Assembly (NCBI GenBank): GCA_965214285.1
Contig: OZ243946.1
Coordinates: 2,046,001 to 2,110,000, forward strand
Source: G963422745 sp965214285
GTDB taxonomy: Bacteria; Actinomycetota; Acidimicrobiia; Acidimicrobiales; Aldehydirespiratoraceae
DNA length: 64,000 bases
Direction: 5' to 3'
The translations under genes and the position numbers were made by a program. How positions within the stretch are numbered: the stretch's first letter is position 1; every line of letters starts with the position of its first letter. The notes below the pieces were generated by a model. The model was not told where the DNA came from. It saw nothing but the letters and a program-made list of their open reading frames with translations, and did no database searches. Shown here piece after piece: positions 60,595-64,000 of this stretch.

Positions 60595-61911
60595 ATGGCC
60601 AAGCGCAACTACGTGACCAACTGGGCGGGCAACCAGGTCTTCGCGCCGCAGCGGATCGTGCACGCCGGTTCCGAGGACCAGCTCGAATCGACGGTCGCCG
60701 CGGCGGCCGCCGAGGGCCAGACGGTCAAGGCCATGGGCGCAGGCCACAGCTTCACCGCCATCGCCGCCACAAGCGGCGTGCATGTGAGGATCGACGGCCT
60801 CGACCGGCTCTTCGAGGTCGACCACGCCACACGCCAGGTCACCGTGGGGGCGGGCATCACGCTGCGGGCGCTCAACCGCGAGCTCGACCGCCACGGCCTG
60901 GCCCTGGAGAACCTCGGCGACATAGACAGCCAGACCCTCGCAGGCGCCATCTCCACCGGCACCCACGGAACCGGGCTCGGCTTCGGCGGCATCGCCACGC
61001 AGGTGATCGGCCTGCGCCTCGTCGGGCCCGACGGCGCCAGCCGCGACATCGACGCCGAGAGCGATCCCGAGCTGTTCGCCTGCGCCCGGGTGGGCCTGGG
61101 CGCTCTGGGCGTGATCTCACGGGTCAGGCTGCAATGCGTGGACGCCTTCCGGCTCGAGGTGATCGAGGAGCCCGGCCCTATCCAAGCCGCGCTCGAAGCC
61201 TGGCCCGAGACGATCCGCCGCTACGACCACGCCGAGTTCTACTGGCTGCCCGGAACCCGCACAGCGCTGTCGAAGCTGCACATGCGCACCAGCGCAGACC
61301 CCGAGCCGCTGGGCAGGGCGAGCCGCTTCCGCGACAAGATCATCGGCGAGAACATCGCCTTCGGGGCGGTCTGCCGGGCCGCCCGCATGATGCCTGCCGC
61401 GGCACCGCGCCTGGCCAGGCTGATCGCCTCAACACCCGCCCGCCGCAGCTACGTCGACAAGTCGTTCCGGGTGTTCTGCACGCCGCGCCTGGTCCGCTTC
61501 TACGAGACCGAGTGGTCGATCGAGCTCGATGCCGTGGCCGACGCCGTCAGCGAGATCGACGCGCTGACCCGCAGGCTCTCAGCGCCGATCACCTTCCCGG
61601 TCGAGGTGCGCTGCGCCGCGGCCGACGACATCGCCCTGTCGACCGCCAATGGCCGGGTCAGCGGCTACATCGCCGCTCACGTCTACCGGGGCACCTCATA
61701 TGACGAGTACTTCGACGGGATCGCCGCCATCGCCCGAGCCCACGGCGGGCGCCCGCACTGGGGCAAGCTGCACCCGCTGGGCGCCGCGGAGCTGGCACCG
61801 CGCTACCCCGACTGGCAGCGCTTCCAGACGGCACGCGCCGCAGCGGACCCCGAGGGCCGCTTCGCCAACCCCTGCCTGGACAGGGTGCTCGGCCCGCCCG
61901 CCGCGTCTTGA
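60595..61911 (+). CDS. FAD-linked oxidase of the D-arabinono-1,4-lactone oxidase family
   Basis: A 438-aa VAO-type flavoprotein. The FAD domain begins NWAGNQVFAPQRIVHAGSED, and MGAGHSFTAIA places His51 for covalent FAD attachment. DIDSQTLAGAISTGTHGTG completes the FAD site, and the C-terminal HWGKLHPLG carries the family's HWxK motif. Related enzymes oxidise aldonolactones or alditols. The C-terminal cap ends with QRFQTARAAADPEGRFANPCL. No close ribosome site; possibly translated by coupling with the preceding gene. Confidence 0.9.
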   Translation: MAKRNYVTNWAGNQVFAPQRIVHAGSEDQLESTVAAAAAEGQTVKAMGAGHSFTAIAATSGVHVRIDGLDRLFEVDHATRQVTVGAGITLRALNRELDRHGLALENLGDIDSQTLAGAISTGTHGTGLGFGGIATQVIGLRLVGPDGASRDIDAESDPELFACARVGLGALGVISRVRLQCVDAFRLEVIEEPGPIQAALEAWPETIRRYDHAEFYWLPGTRTALSKLHMRTSADPEPLGRASRFRDKIIGENIAFGAVCRAARMMPAAAPRLARLIASTPARRSYVDKSFRVFCTPRLVRFYETEWSIELDAVADAVSEIDALTRRLSAPITFPVEVRCAAADDIALSTANGRVSGYIAAHVYRGTSYDEYFDGIAAIARAHGGRPHWGKLHPLGAAELAPRYPDWQRFQTARAAADPEGRFANPCLDRVLGPPAAS

Positions 61912-61946
61912 GCCCGCCCGCCGCGCCTTGACCGGGCCGGTCAGCC

Positions 61947-63227
61947 TCAGGCGGTGATGCCGAAGCGCTCCAGGCCGTAGGCGCGCACCGCGTTGGCTCG
62001 CATCACCTTGTGGCACTCCTCGGCGTTCATGCCAACGGCTGCGAACATCGAGTGCGCCACCTTGCGGCTGTGCGGGAAGGTGCCGTCGGAATGCGGGTAG
62101 TCGGTCTCGAACAGGATCTGCTCCACGCCCACCTCGTGGCGCTGCTTGAGGCCCACCAGGTCGTCGAAGATGCAGCCGAACACCCGGCCCCGCACGATCT
62201 CGCTGGGCAGCGGGCCGTCGCCGCCGACCCCGCCGCGGCCCTCCTTGAACACCGAGTCCATCCGCTCGACCTGGAACGGCATCCAGCCGACCTGGCTCTC
62301 GGCGTAGGCGATCTTGATCTTCGAGAAGCGCTGCAGCGTGCCCGAGAACACCCAGTCGACCATCGAGCCCTCGGCGTTCTGGGCATACAGCGACATCGAG
62401 GTGGCCAGCGGCGCGTCGGGCGAGGTGGTGGGCATGCTCGACGACGAGCCGATGTGCATCGACACGGTGGTCTCGGTCTCCTCGCAGGCCTCCCAGAGCA
62501 CGTCCCATTCGCCTGAGTACATGCTGGCGCAGCCCAGCTTGGAGGGGTTCTCCGAGAAGGCGATGGCGTGGCTGCCCTTGGCGGCGCAGCGCCGGGTCTC
62601 CTCGGCGGCCAGCGCCGGGTCCCACAGCGGCACCAGGGTGAGCGGGATCAGCCGGCTCCTGCCCGCGCCGCCGCCCCAGTCGTCGATGATCCAGTCGTTG
62701 TAGATGCGCAGGCACTGCAGGGCGAACGCCTTGTCGTCGCGCTCCAGGAAACCCTGCCCGCAGAATCGCGGGAAGATGTTGGGGTAGTTGATCGCCGCCT
62801 CCACGTGGTTGAGGTCCATGTCGGCGAGCCGGGCGGTCTGGTCGTAGGTGCCGGGCCGCAGATCCTCGTACACGGCGGCCACGTTGCGCTGCTGCTCGCG
62901 GGGCACCCCGGCAGGGCCGTGCAGGAAGCCGGTCGGCATCACCAGGTCGTCATACAGCCAGAGGTCGCAGAGCTGGCCGTCGGGGTCGTTGCGCTCGAAG
63001 CCGTAATGGCCGCCCTCGAACTTGAGCCGCACCTTCTCCTGCACCACCCGCGGGCCCCTCGGGCGCAGGCTCGGCGGGAGCTGCTGCTGCCACAGATCCT
63101 TGGGCTCCATCACGTGGTCGTCCACGGAGATGATCAGCGGCAGATCCTCAGGCTCGGGGGTGACGCCGTCGGCTATCGGAGCCGCGGGAGCTGTCGCGGC
63201 TTCGGGGGTTGCGGCGGGGTCGCTCAT
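61947..63227 (-). CDS. Amidohydrolase family 2 protein
   Basis: A 426-aa TIM-barrel metal hydrolase or decarboxylase. The N-terminal metal-type motif is IISVDDHVMEPKDLW, followed by VQEKVRLKFEGGHYGFE, RLADMDLNHVEAAINYPN, and the C-terminal metal site FETDYPHSDGTFPHSR. The first 25 residues are Ala/Pro-rich and likely disordered. AATCTA on the plus strand (TAGATT, 63234-63239) six nt before the ATG indicates a leaderless start. Related to the genes at 32690 and 63307; together they suggest a recurrent catabolic theme. Confidence 0.9.
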   Translation of the reverse strand: MSDPAATPEAATAPAAPIADGVTPEPEDLPLIISVDDHVMEPKDLWQQQLPPSLRPRGPRVVQEKVRLKFEGGHYGFERNDPDGQLCDLWLYDDLVMPTGFLHGPAGVPREQQRNVAAVYEDLRPGTYDQTARLADMDLNHVEAAINYPNIFPRFCGQGFLERDDKAFALQCLRIYNDWIIDDWGGGAGRSRLIPLTLVPLWDPALAAEETRRCAAKGSHAIAFSENPSKLGCASMYSGEWDVLWEACEETETTVSMHIGSSSSMPTTSPDAPLATSMSLYAQNAEGSMVDWVFSGTLQRFSKIKIAYAESQVGWMPFQVERMDSVFKEGRGGVGGDGPLPSEIVRGRVFGCIFDDLVGLKQRHEVGVEQILFETDYPHSDGTFPHSRKVAHSMFAAVGMNAEECHKVMRANAVRAYGLERFGITA

Positions 63228-63306
63228 GGCCCGAATCTAGCCGCCGCGCCCGCAGCCGTCCTCAGCCGGCTTCAGCCGCCGCCAGCTGCAGAGACCGCCG
63301 CAGGCC

Positions 63307-64000
63307 TCAGGCGATCAGGGCGCCCTTGAGCAGCGCCTCGTTGGGCTCGTCGGGCAGCTCGGTCAGCGGCTCGGCCAGCTCGGCATGCGTCGGCCCGTAC
63401 TGCGCCGCCATAGGCGCCAGGGCGTCCATGTCGAAGCCGTAGATCTCGGCGCAGTTGCCGCCCAGCACCTGGGCCATGTCCTGTGGCGGCAGCTCGCAGA
63501 ACACCTGGCGCAGATGCTCGCGGGTGTAGGGGAACGTGCCCTCGCGGTGCGGGTAGTCCGAGCCCCACATGAACTTGTCGATGCCCAGCTCCAGGCCGGC
63601 GGCAGCGTCCTCGGGGCCGGGCTGGCTGACGCCCAGCCAGCAGTTGCGCTGGAAGTACTCGGTGGCTGAGCGGGGCAGGATGTGCGACTCGTCGTACTTC
63701 AGCTCGCCGGTGCGCCCGGTCTTGCGGATCTGCTCCAGCACGGCGTCCATGCGCGCCAGCATCGGCGGCAGCCACGCCGCGCCCTGCTCGGTCATCACGA
63801 ACTTGAGCCCCGGGAAGCGCTCGAACACGCCCGACAGCAGGAACTGGGCGAACGGCCGGTGCGAGTAGTGGCTCACCTCCATGATGAACAGCAGGTCCGC
63901 GGCGGGGTACGGCCCGTAGTCGGGCGCGCCGGTGCCGCCGTGCAGGTTCACCACGACGCCGCGCTCCTCGCAGGCCCGCCAGATCGGGTCGTAGACGGGG
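63307..64000 (-). CDS. Amidohydrolase family 2 protein, 5' end missing
   Basis: The gene runs off the right edge of the window; the frame stays open past the GTG at 63954 (PVYDPIWRACEERGVVV precedes it), so that codon is not the start. Retained parts include NLHGGTGAPDYGPYPAADLL, FVMTEQGAAWLPPMLARMDA and the metal site WGSDYPHREGTFPYTREHL. It resembles the gene at 32690 (shared HGG-x-GAPDYG and SDYPH-EGT) more than the adjacent one at 61947. At least 231 residues are present in the window. Confidence 0.87.
   Translation of the reverse strand, partial: PVYDPIWRACEERGVVVNLHGGTGAPDYGPYPAADLLFIMEVSHYSHRPFAQFLLSGVFERFPGLKFVMTEQGAAWLPPMLARMDAVLEQIRKTGRTGELKYDESHILPRSATEYFQRNCWLGVSQPGPEDAAAGLELGIDKFMWGSDYPHREGTFPYTREHLRQVFCELPPQDMAQVLGGNCAEIYGFDMDALAPMAAQYGPTHAELAEPLTELPDEPNEALLKGALIA

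Overview
This 64 kb window is chromosomal DNA from a very GC-rich actinobacterium. The evidence for that is the bacterial proteasome activator Bpa, the mycothiol synthase MshD, a DnaE1-like polymerase with an intact PHP domain, menaquinone genes, and many promoters of the form TAnnnT lying 6 to 9 nt before a start codon (leaderless transcripts). Catabolic gene content (amidohydrolases, BKACE, paired acyl-CoA dehydrogenases, sulfatase, P450) would fit a heterotrophic member of the Acidimicrobiia. That class assignment is inference. No rRNA, tRNA, IS element or CRISPR array was seen.

Layout. 1-10.4 kb: phosphodiesterase (cut by the window edge), bpa, dnaE, a hypothetical gene, a nitroreductase, and hrpA on the minus strand. 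10.4-22.6 kb: a near-continuous purine operon, purLQC-E-K-F-D-M-N, followed by menA. Its PurL carries a fused PurS-like N-terminal region. 22.6-27.9 kb, minus strand: menG, a small membrane protein, mshD, a cytochrome P450, an EamA transporter, and an XRE regulator next to an HbhA/phasin-like protein. 28.1-38.7 kb: a ComF-like phosphoribosyltransferase, a minus-strand DsbA-family oxidoreductase with an in-frame UGA at its first catalytic Cys position, then a catabolic run (HIBADH-like dehydrogenase, APH-like kinase, BKACE, amidohydrolase, arylsulfatase behind a structured leader, two acyl-CoA dehydrogenases).

38.7-47.7 kb, minus strand, is the accessory region. It holds an N6-adenine DNA methyltransferase with a nuclease-like N-terminus, a 1-Cys peroxiredoxin, and three tandem paralogues. 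Each paralogue has an HsdR_N/PD-(D/E)xK nuclease domain plus one or two copies of an unassigned C-terminal module, and each has its own conserved leaderless promoter. 47.7-64 kb: zinc alcohol dehydrogenase, FMN hydroxyacid oxidase, a molybdopterin oxidoreductase with a fused FeS/membrane-anchor partner, alanine dehydrogenase, a lipoprotein, an ABC exporter set, a D-threonine-aldolase-like PLP enzyme, an aldonolactone oxidase-like flavoprotein, and two amidohydrolases (the last cut by the window edge).

The most notable items are the probable selenoprotein at 28787-29428, whose UGA is followed at the right distance by an 8-bp stem with a GUC loop (a bacterial SECIS-like element); the nuclease-paralogue/methyltransferase locus; the three-hairpin promoter/leader of the sulfatase gene; and the consistent leaderless promoter architecture. 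All function calls are by reading motifs and remembered family features. No database search was run.
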